DNA of 64,000 bases from Dichloromethanomonas sp964477085 (lineage in GTDB: Bacteria > Bacillota > Desulfitobacteriia > Desulfitobacteriales > Syntrophobotulaceae). The notes beneath the pieces are model-generated. The model was not told where the DNA came from and searched no databases. It saw nothing but the letters and a program-made list of their open reading frames with translations. Every line of letters begins with the position of its first letter. Position 1 is the first letter of the stretch. Below are positions 17,747 to 27,050 of the stretch, piece by piece. A program made the position numbers and the translations under genes. The stretch is from the NCBI GenBank assembly GCA_964477085.1, contig CAYZDF010000008.1, positions 1 through 64,000 on the forward strand, given 5' to 3'.

Positions 17747-18478
17747 ATGAAGGTACTGGTAGGTTTGCCAGCTTATAATGAAGAGACGGGTATCGTAAAC
17801 GTTCTCAGAAATATTGCACGTTATCGTCAGGTTAGTCAGTATTCCATTGAAATACTCGTTGTTAATGACGGAAGTACAGATAATACGACTCAGAAAGTAA
17901 AAAATATGGCTCAAGATGACGGATTCATCACCCTGATCGAACATAACGGAAACAAAGGGTTGGGAGAAGCTGTTAAAACCATCCTTCGCTATGCCCTGGA
18001 CAACCTGGAAGATGACGATATCCTGGTGACGATGGACTCTGACAATACACATAGTCCCTTATTGATTGAAAGCATGATCTCTAAGTTGACCAGCCATGAT
18101 CTCGATCTGGTTGTCGCTTCTCGCTTTACCGACGGTGGCTGCGAGTTAGGACTCAAAGCCATCCGGAAGCTCTATAGCCGGGGAGCAATGTGTTTCTTTA
18201 AACTGTTTTTCCCCATTAAAAATCTCAATGACTATTCATCAGGTTTCCGGGCTTATCGAGTATCAACCATCCGGACAGCTCAAAGGAGATGGAGAGAACT
18301 GATTACAACCAATGGATTCGATTGCATGGCGGAGATCGCCGCGAAGTTCAGCAGGATGGGGATTAAGGCTGGGGAAGTACCCCTCATCCTGAACTATAAG
18401 TTAAAAGATGGGGCCAGCAAGATGAAGGTTGCAAGGACGGTAAAAGGTTACTTCTCCTTGCTGGCTAAAGTGAGGTAA
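17747..18478 (+). CDS. GT2 glycosyltransferase, dolichol-phosphate-mannose-synthase type
   Basis: 243 aa, GT-A fold. It opens with VGLPAYNEETGIVNVL and continues with VVNDGSTDNT (nucleotide-sugar binding), TMDSDNTHSP (metal-binding DxD-like) and VVASRFTDGG, as in polyprenyl-phosphate sugar synthases (DPM1/ArnC/GtrB without the C-terminal membrane spans). It likely charges undecaprenyl phosphate with a sugar that the GT39 enzyme upstream uses. It lies 34 bp after the GT39 gene and overlaps the next gene by one base (TAATG). Confidence 0.85.
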   Translation: MKVLVGLPAYNEETGIVNVLRNIARYRQVSQYSIEILVVNDGSTDNTTQKVKNMAQDDGFITLIEHNGNKGLGEAVKTILRYALDNLEDDDILVTMDSDNTHSPLLIESMISKLTSHDLDLVVASRFTDGGCELGLKAIRKLYSRGAMCFFKLFFPIKNLNDYSSGFRAYRVSTIRTAQRRWRELITTNGFDCMAEIAAKFSRMGIKAGEVPLILNYKLKDGASKMKVARTVKGYFSLLAKVR

Positions 18479-18828
18479 TGATGGTTTATATTCTGGCCAT
18501 TGTCTCCATCCTGTTAGGTGCAGTAGGTCAATTCACCCTTAAGCTGGCGGCTGGTGAATTGAATACAGGTAATGGTATCTGGAGCTTAGGCTTATCCATG
18601 TTGAGCCTGAAAATGATGCTTGCGGTTACCTGTTTTGTGACGAGTATGCTTATGTGGATATTCGTTTTGAAAAAGATGGAATTAAGTATTGCATATCCGA
18701 TGGTGAGCCTCGGTTATGTCTTTGTCATGCTGCTCTCTTTTTACTTTTTGCATGAGAATATTTATCTGACAAAGGTTCTTGGGACTGGGTTGATCGTTTC
18801 CGGAGTTATTGTGTTAAATATTAAGTAG
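18478..18828 (+). CDS. Small EamA/SMR-like transporter, ArnE-type flippase subunit
   Basis: 116 aa with four membrane spans (VYILAIVSILLGAVGQFTL; a central pair; GTGLIVSGVIVLNI). The fold and the ELSIAYPMVSLGYVFVML segment are typical of SMR/EamA half-transporters such as ArnE/ArnF, which flip lipid-linked sugars. It shares TAATG with the GT2 gene, so it is translationally coupled; ATG 18478 or 18481 could start it. I infer that it moves the polyprenyl-linked sugar across the membrane for the GT39 enzyme. A drug-efflux role is less likely in this context. Confidence 0.75.
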   Translation: MMVYILAIVSILLGAVGQFTLKLAAGELNTGNGIWSLGLSMLSLKMMLAVTCFVTSMLMWIFVLKKMELSIAYPMVSLGYVFVMLLSFYFLHENIYLTKVLGTGLIVSGVIVLNIK

Positions 18829-18895
18829 AGAGGTCAAGATTTCAAAATCAATTCAACTCAAAAATGATAGATAACAATTAGATTATTTTTCTATT

Positions 18896-18924
18896 TTGAC
18901 ATTTACAGGAAGGGTAAGTATAAT
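18896..18924 (+). promoter_or_regulatory. Consensus promoter of valS leader
   Basis: TTGACA (18896-18901), a 17-bp spacer and TATAAT (18919-18924). It places the transcript start near 18931, at the head of the T-box leader. Confidence 0.85.
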
Positions 18925-18931
18925 ATTTGGG

Positions 18932-19244
18932 AATAGATGAATTATGAACCCGAAGATTGTAAGGAATGGTAAAACGGTCGTACAGAGAGAAAACTACCTT
19001 CAGATTCCTGGAAGCAAATCCTAAATGCAGGTGTAGAGGGGCTGTGAGGTTTTCCGAATACGCTGCCAGGGTCGTACAGGAGGGGCAGGGGGGAAACAAG
19101 CTCCAAGCTTGGCGGAGTACTTCCTGACGGGTTTGCCCGTTACAGCAGAATGAGAGCCCAATATCCTGTCCTGGTACTGGTATTGGGGAATAAAGGTGGT
19201 ACCGCGAGTCTTTCGTCCTTTGGGAAGAAAGATTTTTTCTTTAT
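18932..19244 (+). ncRNA. T-box riboswitch, valS leader
   Basis: The T-box core AAGGTGGTACCGCG is at 19193-19206. It is followed by the terminator stem AGTCTTTC (19207-19214) with GAAAGATT (19227-19234) and a T run. A stem ACGGG/CCCGT (near 19127-19140) precedes the antiterminator, as in standard T-boxes. Uncharged tRNA-Val should favour read-through into valS. The leader is about 310 nt. I could not fix the Val specifier codon; GTC or GTA triplets occur in GGTCGTACAG, which is present twice (18976 and 19070). Confidence 0.88.
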
Positions 19245-19271
19245 TTCTTGTAATGCGAAAGGAGCTTTTAT

Positions 19272-21920
19272 ATGTCTGAAGAGCAGCAAATGGCCAAAGT
19301 CTATGACCCCAGTGAGGTTGAAGAAAAATGGTATCGTTATTGGGAGGAAAATGGCTTTTTCACCCCAAAGGTAGAAGCTGATAAAGAACCCTTCAGTATC
19401 GTCATGCCTCCTCCGAATGTCACCGGTTCCCTGCACTTGGGTCATGCTATGGATAATACCCTTCAGGATATCTTGACCCGTTATAAACGTATGCAGGGAT
19501 ACAATACCCTGTGGCTTCCAGGAACGGATCATGCCGGGATTGCCACTCAAGCCAGGGTCGAAGAGCAGTTGGCTCAGGAAGGTACGAACCGCCATGCCCT
19601 CGGTCGGGAAAAGTTCCTGGAGAGAGTATGGGCCTGGAAAGAAGAATACGGCGGAACCATTACCCGTCAGCTCAGAAAGCTTGGTGCTTCCTGCGACTGG
19701 TCCAGGGAGAGGTTTACCATGGATGAGGGCTGCTCTCAGGCTGTAAGAGAAGTGTTTGTCAAGCTTTACGAAAAGGGTTTGATCTACCGAGGCAACTATA
19801 TTGTCAACTGGTGCTCGAAGTGCCATACCACTATCTCCGATATTGAAGTGGAGCATAACGAAAGAGAAGGAAATCTCTGGTATATCCGTTATCCGGCAAA
19901 GGATGGCGGTCAGGGAGTGGTCGTTGCCACGACCCGTCCGGAAACCATGCTGGGAGATGTTGCGGTCGCTGTGCACCCGGAAGATGAAAAATATAATTCA
20001 CTTATCGGTAAGACGGTCGTTCTGCCGTTGATGAACCGGGAGATCCCCGTTATTGCTGATGAATATGTAGATAAGGAATTTGGTACAGGGGCAGTTAAGA
20101 TCACCCCTGCTCACGATCCGAATGACTTCGAGATGGGCCTGCGTCATCAGCTGGAGCAGATTAATATCATGAACCGTGACGCAACTATCAATGAAAACGG
20201 CGGAAAATATGTCGGGATGGACCGCTACGATGCCCGTAAACAAATTGTTAAAGATCTCGAAGAACTTGGGCTTCTGGTTAAAATTGATCAGCACACCCAT
20301 GCTGTGGGAGAATGCTACCGCTGCTCCACCGTTGTCGAGCCTAGAGTAAGCAAACAGTGGTTCGTCAAGATGAAGCCGTTAGCTGAACCTGCCATCAAAG
20401 TCGTTCAGGACGGTGACCTGCAATTTGTACCGGAGCGTTTTGCTAAGATCTATATCGGTTGGCTGGAAAATATCCGAGACTGGTGTATTTCCCGCCAACT
20501 CTGGTGGGGACATCGAATCCCTGTATGGTATTGTCGGGATTGCGGTGCGGAGATCTGTGCCAAACAAGATCCGACCTCATGTCCGAAGTGCAATAGCACT
20601 CATCTGGAACAAGATCCGGATGTATTGGATACTTGGTTTTCATCGGCACTCTGGCCTTTCTCGACCATGGGCTGGCCGGAAGATACGGCTGAACTCAAGC
20701 AGTTCTATCCCACTAGTGTCCTGGTAACCGGTCGCGATATCATTTTCTTCTGGGTAGCCCGTATGATCTTCATGGGTCTTGAATTCCAGAAAGAAGTTCC
20801 TTTCCATAAAGTTATGATCCATGGGCTGGTCCTTGATTCCCAAGGCCGTAAGATGAGTAAGTCCCTTGGCAACGGTGTCGATCCCATTGAAGTCATCAAT
20901 CAATACGGTGCAGATACCTTGAGGTTTATGCTGATAACGGGCAATACTCCGGGTAATGACCTGAGGTTCCATTTTGAAAGACTGGAAGCAACCCGCAACT
21001 TCCTGAATAAGATCTGGAATGCATCGCGTTTTGTTATGATGAACCTGGAAGATTTTGAAGGGATGTCGCGCGCAGAGCTGACCCTGGCAGATAAATGGAT
21101 CTTATCACGGTACGAAGATACGGTCCAGAATGTGACAGCTGCTTTAGAGCGTTTTGATCTGGGTGAAGCGGGTCGCTTGCTCTATGAATTTATCTGGAGT
21201 GAGTATTGCGATTGGTATATCGAACTGACCAAGAAAAGACTTTATAATAGAGAAAACAAGGAAGAACGGAACACCGCTCAGAGTATCCTCCTGGAGATTC
21301 TGGAAGGGACCATGAGACTAATTCATCCGTTTATGCCCTTCCTGTCAGAAGAAATCTGGCAGCATCTGCCCACCCAGGGCCAAACCATTATGCTGAGTAC
21401 CTGGCCGCAAGTAACCGGATATCAAAATACCCAGGCCGAAAAAGAGATGACTATTCTCATGGATATTATTCGATCAGTTCGTAATATCAGAGCAGAGATG
21501 AATGTGGCTCCCGGACGAAAAGCCGATATTCTTCTGGTAGCACCGGATGAAGATACGATCAAAATACTCCAAAGCGGAGTAGAAGATATCAAACAGTTAG
21601 CGGTCAGCGAAAAGATTACTATCATGCAAAAGATGGATAATAATCCGCCTCAATCAGCCAGTGCGGTGCTGGACGGTGTAACCGTTTATCTGCCTCTCAA
21701 AGGGCTGCTCGATCTGGACAAAGAGAGGGCCAAGATCCGCAAAGAGATAGAAAATGCCTTGGCTGAACAAAAAAGACTTGAAGGAAAGCTTAATAACCCC
21801 GGATTTACCAGTAAAGCTCCGGAGGATGTTGTAGCTAAAGAAAAAGAGAAGTTAGAGGCTGTAAGCGTAAGACTGCGTTCGCTTAAGATCAGACTATCCG
21901 ATCTGAGTGAAGATAACTAA
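19272..21920 (+). CDS. valS: Valyl-tRNA synthetase
   Basis: 882 aa, the usual length for a class I ValRS. The HIGH-type motif is PPPNVTGSLHLGHA (about residue 45). CPKCNSTHLEQDPDVLDTWFSSALWP is typical of Val/Ile enzymes, with the second cysteine pair preceded by CRDCGAEIC. The KMSKS motif lies in KMSKSLGNGVDP at about residue 528. The C-terminal helical arm (LDKERAKIRKEIENALAEQKR onward) is the tRNA-binding coiled coil. AAAGGAG precedes the ATG by 7 bp. It is controlled by the upstream T-box. Confidence 0.97.
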   Translation: MSEEQQMAKVYDPSEVEEKWYRYWEENGFFTPKVEADKEPFSIVMPPPNVTGSLHLGHAMDNTLQDILTRYKRMQGYNTLWLPGTDHAGIATQARVEEQLAQEGTNRHALGREKFLERVWAWKEEYGGTITRQLRKLGASCDWSRERFTMDEGCSQAVREVFVKLYEKGLIYRGNYIVNWCSKCHTTISDIEVEHNEREGNLWYIRYPAKDGGQGVVVATTRPETMLGDVAVAVHPEDEKYNSLIGKTVVLPLMNREIPVIADEYVDKEFGTGAVKITPAHDPNDFEMGLRHQLEQINIMNRDATINENGGKYVGMDRYDARKQIVKDLEELGLLVKIDQHTHAVGECYRCSTVVEPRVSKQWFVKMKPLAEPAIKVVQDGDLQFVPERFAKIYIGWLENIRDWCISRQLWWGHRIPVWYCRDCGAEICAKQDPTSCPKCNSTHLEQDPDVLDTWFSSALWPFSTMGWPEDTAELKQFYPTSVLVTGRDIIFFWVARMIFMGLEFQKEVPFHKVMIHGLVLDSQGRKMSKSLGNGVDPIEVINQYGADTLRFMLITGNTPGNDLRFHFERLEATRNFLNKIWNASRFVMMNLEDFEGMSRAELTLADKWILSRYEDTVQNVTAALERFDLGEAGRLLYEFIWSEYCDWYIELTKKRLYNRENKEERNTAQSILLEILEGTMRLIHPFMPFLSEEIWQHLPTQGQTIMLSTWPQVTGYQNTQAEKEMTILMDIIRSVRNIRAEMNVAPGRKADILLVAPDEDTIKILQSGVEDIKQLAVSEKITIMQKMDNNPPQSASAVLDGVTVYLPLKGLLDLDKERAKIRKEIENALAEQKRLEGKLNNPGFTSKAPEDVVAKEKEKLEAVSVRLRSLKIRLSDLSEDN

Positions 21921-22055
21921 GGATAAAAAGCTCATCCTAAAGTTTGAAAACCTTTGTTGAGTAAGGGTAATACTGTTCAAATTTAAGACAATATGGAGTT
22001 GACGGATGATACAACATAGTGTGCAAGAAACGTTAAAAAAATGGAGCTAAAACAA

Positions 22056-23432
22056 ATGGGCAGACATACATACCCGGAAACCATGGATTTCATCAAAAAC
22101 CTAACCAAGTTCGGCATTAACCTGGGGTTAGGGCGAATCCAATCATTGCTGGAGAGGATGGGTAACCCTCATCACAATCTGAGGATCATCCATGTCGGAG
22201 GAACGAATGGTAAAGGTTCGACGACCGCTATGCTTCAGTCCATTTTGCAACAAGCAGGGTATGAAGCTGGTATGTTCATCTCACCTCATCTCCATGATTA
22301 TCGAGAGAGGATCAGTATTAACGGAGAACTGATCTCAGAGACCGAAATCATTCGGGGGATAGAAAAAATGAGGCCCATCCTGGAAGAGATGGTTAAAGCA
22401 GGAGAGGAACATCCTACCGAATTTGAGGTGAGCACGGCCCTTGCTCTGTACTATTTTGCTCAGCGGGAGCCGAATTTCGTCATTTTAGAGGTAGGTCTGG
22501 GAGGGGAAATCGATTCCACCAACGTCGTCACCCCGCTTATTACTGTTTTAACTCCTATCGGTATGGATCATATGGATTACTTGGGAGAAACCATCGAAGA
22601 GATTACCAGGGTTAAAGCAGGGATCATTAAGGACTCTGTTCCCGTCATCACTTCTGTTAACAGGGCGCAGTCTTTGAAGATCATAGAGGAATACGCCAAA
22701 AAAAGTAAAACCACGTTGATCAAAGTCGGGCAGGATGTCCATTGGCAAACGGCGGCAGGCCATGGCGTGAACACCTTTTCCTATTACGGACTAAACACAG
22801 ACTATCTCAACCTGGAAGTTGCTCTTTATGGTGAACATCAATTTCAAAATGCTTCAACTGCTCTGGCAGTATGTGAAATACTTCAGGCCCACTACGGCAC
22901 AGCTATACCTGAAAAAGCCATCCGAGAGGGGCTAAGGCGAGTTCATTGGCCGGGTCGATTAGAACTCCTTACGCATGAGCCTAAGATCCTGCTGGATGGT
23001 GCTCATAACGCCGACGGGATGGCAGCTCTGGTTAAGGCTCTGAATGAATACGCTGAGGGTCCTTTGAGAAGGGAAAGGTTAATTCTCTGTCTGGGTATGC
23101 TTCAAGATAAAGAGATCCAAAAAGCAGTAGAACTCATCGCGCCACTAGCCGATGAGCTCATCATTACGAAACCGGATTCACCGAGAGCAGGTAATTGGAA
23201 ACTTCTCGGTCAATATGCAGAGAAGTATCTTGATTCAGCTAACATACATTATGTTGAAGACCCTGTTCAGGCAGCCGAAGATGGTCTGAAGAGATTAAAT
23301 CCTGGAGATTTATTCTGTATAACAGGATCTCTGTATATGATTGCACCCTTGAGAGAATATCTGTTAAATCAACACCAGCCAACAGGATGTAATTCTAACC
23401 CCAGACCACCCGGTTTCTGCCCAAAGACTTAG
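22056..23432 (+). CDS. folC: Folylpolyglutamate/dihydrofolate synthase
   Basis: 458 aa from the ATG at 22056, with GGAG at 22043-22046; the in-frame ATG at 22041 has no site. The Mur-ligase-type ATP loop is HVGGTNGKGSTTAM (about residue 46), followed by SPHLHDYRERI, VLEVGLGGEIDSTN and LLDGAHNADGM. It adds glutamates to folates. It follows valS, as in Bacillus, after 135 bp with no clear terminator. The last 38 bp overlap the 3' end of the convergent response-regulator gene, so the divergent PRPPGFCPKT tail is encoded in shared DNA. Confidence 0.93.
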   Translation: MGRHTYPETMDFIKNLTKFGINLGLGRIQSLLERMGNPHHNLRIIHVGGTNGKGSTTAMLQSILQQAGYEAGMFISPHLHDYRERISINGELISETEIIRGIEKMRPILEEMVKAGEEHPTEFEVSTALALYYFAQREPNFVILEVGLGGEIDSTNVVTPLITVLTPIGMDHMDYLGETIEEITRVKAGIIKDSVPVITSVNRAQSLKIIEEYAKKSKTTLIKVGQDVHWQTAAGHGVNTFSYYGLNTDYLNLEVALYGEHQFQNASTALAVCEILQAHYGTAIPEKAIREGLRRVHWPGRLELLTHEPKILLDGAHNADGMAALVKALNEYAEGPLRRERLILCLGMLQDKEIQKAVELIAPLADELIITKPDSPRAGNWKLLGQYAEKYLDSANIHYVEDPVQAAEDGLKRLNPGDLFCITGSLYMIAPLREYLLNQHQPTGCNSNPRPPGFCPKT

Positions 23433-24288
23433 CCTGATATAAATATAAATCAGCTTTTTCGACAAAATAATGGGCAGTCTGCCCGTTTTCAGGGATTGAG
23501 CTATAGCCACCGAGACTAATGGTCAGAAAAGCATCAAACTCTACTTTCTGATGGGGTATTTTGAGATCATAAACGGCCTGCCGGATATCCTCGGCGATCT
23601 TCAGACCTCCAGTTTTATCTGTATCCGGAAGGATCACCACAAACTCTTCCCCCCCGTAACGGGCCAGGAAATCATCAGGTCTTTTCAGACATGACTGGAT
23701 GGTTGAAGCAATCTTAGTCAGGGCTTCATCGCCTTTATAATGACCATAGAAATCGTTATAGTGTTTAAAATAATCAACATCAATCATTATTAAACAGAAA
23801 TCACGCTTATTACGAACCGCACTGCTAAATACCTTTTCCAGCGTTTGCTCGAAGTAGCGCCGATTTGGTATTTCGGTTAGACCGTCGATTTGGGCCATCT
23901 TTTCCAAAAGCTTCTGCTGGTGATAAAATCTCAGCGCATTTTTGACACGAGCTCGGACGATAGTCGGATTAAAAGGTTTGACAATATAATCAGTTGCTCC
24001 CAGGTCGAACCCTAATTCTTCATCTTTAATAGAATTCATACTGGTCACAAAAATTACAGGAATCTTGTGAGTCCGATCATCGGACTTAAGAATTTTGATC
24101 AACTCATAGCCATTCATTTCAGGCATAACAACATCAAGGAGTATAAGGTCAGGAAGGTTGAATTGAAGATAAGCCAAGGCTTCCTTGCCACTTGTAACGC
24201 CAACAAGGGTGTATTCTTTCAACGTGTGCTTAAGAAAATGATAATTAAATTTTTGATCATCTACAGCTAGTATGACGTAGTTCGACAT
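23395..24288 (-). CDS. Response regulator with GGDEF diguanylate cyclase domain
   Basis: 297 aa from the ATG at 24288, where the receiver domain starts (VILAVDDQKFNYHFL). The REC domain (1-120) has acidic DDQ, phospho-acceptor Asp in LILLDVVMPEMNG and Lys in VKPFNP. The GGDEF domain (about 135-297) has the active site ARYGGEEF. An inhibitory I-site RPDD sits 5 residues before it, so it should make c-di-GMP with product feedback. No partner kinase is adjacent. The 5' region has no clear strong site (GGGGATGGG). Its 3' end overlaps folC. Confidence 0.9.
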   Translation of the reverse strand: MSNYVILAVDDQKFNYHFLKHTLKEYTLVGVTSGKEALAYLQFNLPDLILLDVVMPEMNGYELIKILKSDDRTHKIPVIFVTSMNSIKDEELGFDLGATDYIVKPFNPTIVRARVKNALRFYHQQKLLEKMAQIDGLTEIPNRRYFEQTLEKVFSSAVRNKRDFCLIMIDVDYFKHYNDFYGHYKGDEALTKIASTIQSCLKRPDDFLARYGGEEFVVILPDTDKTGGLKIAEDIRQAVYDLKIPHQKVEFDAFLTISLGGYSSIPENGQTAHYFVEKADLYLYQAKSLGRNRVVWG

Positions 24289-24538
24289 ATGAACCCATCC
24301 CCATGCAAAAAGAATAAATATCGACAATAATCCTATTTTAAATTATATCACAGAGAAAGAATCAAAATAGTACAAAAATTTAAGATTGGCCAAAAAAAAG
24401 CAGATTATTTGTAAGGTTATGTATTGTCGAAAAGATAGATTTTATTTGTAATTGATTGTAAAATATTAATATTGCTCCAGCTCTCAATATTATCGCAAAA
24501 TAGCAGAGCTAAGGAAAAGCCAATGAAAGGGTGGAATA

Positions 24539-25288
24539 ATGAGTATAAAGTATAGGAAATTGATATTATTCTTGATTATGGCGATGGTATTAACACTTAG
24601 TCTATCTGGTTGTGCAAGTAAGTATAAGACCAAACCAAATTACGACATTACTGAACAAGTAACGATGAGTTTTATGAACGCTTACATGCAGGGCGATATC
24701 GATAAGGCCATGGAAAATGTTGCAGAGGAAGCAATCTTGTCAACTGATAGCGGTCAGATGAAAGGAAAAGCAACCATTGCTGAGATGCTCAAGATCAACA
24801 TTGAGAAAGAGAACAAAATGGAAATCGCGGAAAAGGCGAAGATCGATGATAGTAAAACATCTCTGACCATCAATAATAAGATTCCGCTCTTTCAGCTGGC
24901 CGGTGTAGATGTGGTTAAAACCAGAGAAACCTTTGAAGTTCAAGATAGTAAAATTGTAAAATGGGAAATCAAACATCTCAAAGAATCCGTGGACTTGATT
25001 GAAAGCGTCGCCACTAGTACGATCGGGATCGAAACGGAAGTCAAAGACGGTAAGATTGTTGTTACCCGTGTCATTGAGAAAACACCGGCTGCTGCAGAAG
25101 AGATTAAGAAGGGAGATATTATTGAAACCATTGATGGTATCGCTCTCAAAGATATGAAGCACGGTGCGGAAGAAATCCCCTATAGACTCATTGGCGAAGT
25201 AGGTACGAGGGTGGAACTTAAAATGACAAGAGGCACGGAGAGTACTACGGTAAAATTGACCAGAGTAAATATAAATGATATAAAGTAG
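24539..25288 (+). CDS. Lipoprotein with NTF2-like and PDZ domains
   Basis: 249 aa. The signal peptide ends in the lipobox LSLSGC with Cys at about residue 25, so it is an anchored lipoprotein. Residues about 40-150 (VTMSFMNAYMQGDIDKAMENV onward) look like a SnoaL/NTF2-type fold. Residues about 165-245 form a PDZ domain (IGIETEVKDGKIVVTRV, KKGDIIETIDGIAL, GTRVELKMTRG). No protease domain is attached. AAGGGTGG lies 5 bp before the ATG. The role is unknown; it may be a surface scaffold. A SPOR-domain gene follows. Confidence 0.75.
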   Translation: MSIKYRKLILFLIMAMVLTLSLSGCASKYKTKPNYDITEQVTMSFMNAYMQGDIDKAMENVAEEAILSTDSGQMKGKATIAEMLKINIEKENKMEIAEKAKIDDSKTSLTINNKIPLFQLAGVDVVKTRETFEVQDSKIVKWEIKHLKESVDLIESVATSTIGIETEVKDGKIVVTRVIEKTPAAAEEIKKGDIIETIDGIALKDMKHGAEEIPYRLIGEVGTRVELKMTRGTESTTVKLTRVNINDIK

Positions 25289-25359
25289 ATTCTCAAACGT
25301 ACTAAATTTTTCCAAAACCTCATATGCTTGAACTAAAAGCAGGCGTAAGGGGTTTTTTT

Positions 25360-26070
25360 ATGAAGAAATATAATTACATGAGAGTTTTAATTACGACTTT
25401 GGTGGTAATAATAGGAATTAGTGGAATCGCTTGGTTCACCTGGCACCTTGGCAAAATGTTTGTAGGCCTGGTGTCTACGAGTCCGATAAACGATTCTTCA
25501 GACAAAATAGAACAAACCAGCAGCAAAATCCTTACTCTGCCTCCAATAAATCTGTGGACCTGTCAGGTTGGCGTTTTTAAGGAACGTAAAAACGCTGATC
25601 AAATGATAGAATCACTCAAACTCAAGGGTTGGAAAGCGGAGATTATTCAAAAAGAACCATATACTGTAGCCGTTGGCGCTTTTAACCAAAAAGAGAAGGC
25701 GATACTTCTGGGCAATATCTTGGCAGAGGAAGGGATACCATTCTGGATCAAAGAAGAAACATTTCCTGCACTTCATTACAAGGTAAGTGGAAAGAATGTA
25801 GAAAGAATCACGGTGATGTTAACGTTAGCAAATTCTCTACTGGGTGGAACAGAAAGAGATAAGATCAGGGATGAATTGGCAGGTGATAAAGAATTCCTTT
25901 TTGCAGGAGTTTGTCCGACAGACTTTCAACGATTAAGTGAAAATCTCCGGCAAATCCTGGATTCCAAGTATGCCAATAGTGATATCACAGGCCCTTATCA
26001 TCAGGATCTGCTCGTTTTGTTCATGGAGTATCAGTCTGTTACGACAAAATACTTCAAAAACTCCAAATAA
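25360..26070 (+). CDS. Membrane-anchored SPOR-domain protein
   Basis: 236 aa from the ATG at 25360 (AAGGGG upstream). One N-terminal membrane span (VLITTLVVIIGISGIAWFTW). Residues about 62-130 have the SPOR pattern CQVGVFKERKNADQMIESLK then AEIIQKEPYTVAVGAFNQKEKA, which binds denuded peptidoglycan glycans at division or sporulation septa. The C-terminal 100 residues are helical and unassigned. It lies 71 bp after the PDZ lipoprotein gene and may share its transcript. A role in the cell wall or sporulation is inferred from the domain. Confidence 0.78.
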   Translation: MKKYNYMRVLITTLVVIIGISGIAWFTWHLGKMFVGLVSTSPINDSSDKIEQTSSKILTLPPINLWTCQVGVFKERKNADQMIESLKLKGWKAEIIQKEPYTVAVGAFNQKEKAILLGNILAEEGIPFWIKEETFPALHYKVSGKNVERITVMLTLANSLLGGTERDKIRDELAGDKEFLFAGVCPTDFQRLSENLRQILDSKYANSDITGPYHQDLLVLFMEYQSVTTKYFKNSK

Positions 26071-26135
26071 CAATCAATAACCGACTCTGTTTAAAGTCAT
26101 TTAGTACTTTGTATCTTGTATTATCTTCTGTTTAT

Positions 26136-26163
26136 TTGCATTTTCTTGAGGTAGTGATATAAT
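26136..26163 (+). promoter_or_regulatory. Probable rex promoter
   Basis: TTGCAT (26136-26141) and TATAAT (26158-26163), 16-bp spacer, about 50 bp before the rex start. No clear Rex operator (TTGTGAA-type inverted repeat) is visible here. Confidence 0.5.
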
Positions 26164-26211
26164 TAACTAATAGTTTGACATCGGTGATTTATTGCGAAAT
26201 GGGGGATTATT

Positions 26212-26844
26212 TTGAAAACCTTGAAAATACCTGAAGCAACTATTATTCGCCTTTCTGTGTATTCCCGCTACTTGGCAGAGATCGATCGTAAAGGAATCAT
26301 TACCATCTCCTCAGGCGATATTGCTGAAGGTGTAGGTGTTAGTCCGGCACAAGTGCGTAAAGACCTTGCTTATTTTGGAGAATTTGGAATAAGAGGCGTT
26401 GGCTACAATGTTAAAGATCTTCATCGGAATATCCTTAGAATTTTGGGCTTAAGTAACGAATGGAGTGTCAGCCTTGTCGGTCTGGGCAATTTAGGGCTCG
26501 CTTTAAGCACCTATAAAGGGTTCAAAGAACGTGGGTTTACCATCACCAGTATCTTTGATAATGACCCTGACAAAATTGGTATGATAATAGACGGTGTTGA
26601 AGTTATGCCGGTAGAGATGATTGAAGAAGTTGTTTCCCAACGTCATACACAGATCGGTGCCATTACCGTACCGGCTACCTATGCACAGAGTATCGCTGAT
26701 CGGCTGGTCAAATCCGGAGTTAAAGCCATCTTGAATTTTGCCCCTGTGGTTCTTAATGTCTCCCCGGAGATAGAGCTGCGTAATGTCGATTTGTCTGTTA
26801 ATCTGGAGGTTCTTACCTTTAATCTCGGAGGAAAGATGGCCTAA
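26212..26844 (+). CDS. rex: Redox-sensing transcriptional repressor Rex
   Basis: 210 aa, starting at TTG 26212 with GGGGGAT upstream. The N-terminal winged helix (IPEATIIRLSVYSRYLAEI; VSPAQVRKDLAYFGEFGIRGVGY) is the DNA-binding half. The C-terminal Rossmann domain has SLVGLGNLGLAL for NADH/NAD+ binding, and the domain-swapped C-terminal helix is present. Rex represses fermentation and respiration genes when NAD+/NADH is high. It is a single gene, followed by a small terminator. Confidence 0.95.
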   Translation: MKTLKIPEATIIRLSVYSRYLAEIDRKGIITISSGDIAEGVGVSPAQVRKDLAYFGEFGIRGVGYNVKDLHRNILRILGLSNEWSVSLVGLGNLGLALSTYKGFKERGFTITSIFDNDPDKIGMIIDGVEVMPVEMIEEVVSQRHTQIGAITVPATYAQSIADRLVKSGVKAILNFAPVVLNVSPEIELRNVDLSVNLEVLTFNLGGKMA

Positions 26845-26931
26845 ACTAAATAATTTTTCATAGCGTTTCAGCAAATAAAGTCAGTTTTTGAAATTCACAA
26901 ACTTTTTGATAATAACCAGATTAGATAGATT

Positions 26932-26957
26932 AAACCACCATTTGGTGGTTTTAATTT
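26932..26957 (+). terminator. Hairpin after rex
   Basis: AAACCACC (26932-26939), loop ATTT, GGTGGTTT (26944-26951), then TAATTTG. Perfect 8-bp stem, weak T tail. Confidence 0.65.
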
Positions 26958-27050
26958 GTGTACCAAATAAACTTTTTGCTTTATTTATGTCACGATTCTA
27001 TGTAAAATAGATAAAATAAGTTGAATCTGGGTTGGGTTGGAGGGAAAAGG

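Noticed and set aside
19531..19746. Extra open plus-strand frames inside valS
   Set aside because: They are alternative frames of a full-length synthetase, with no start signals.
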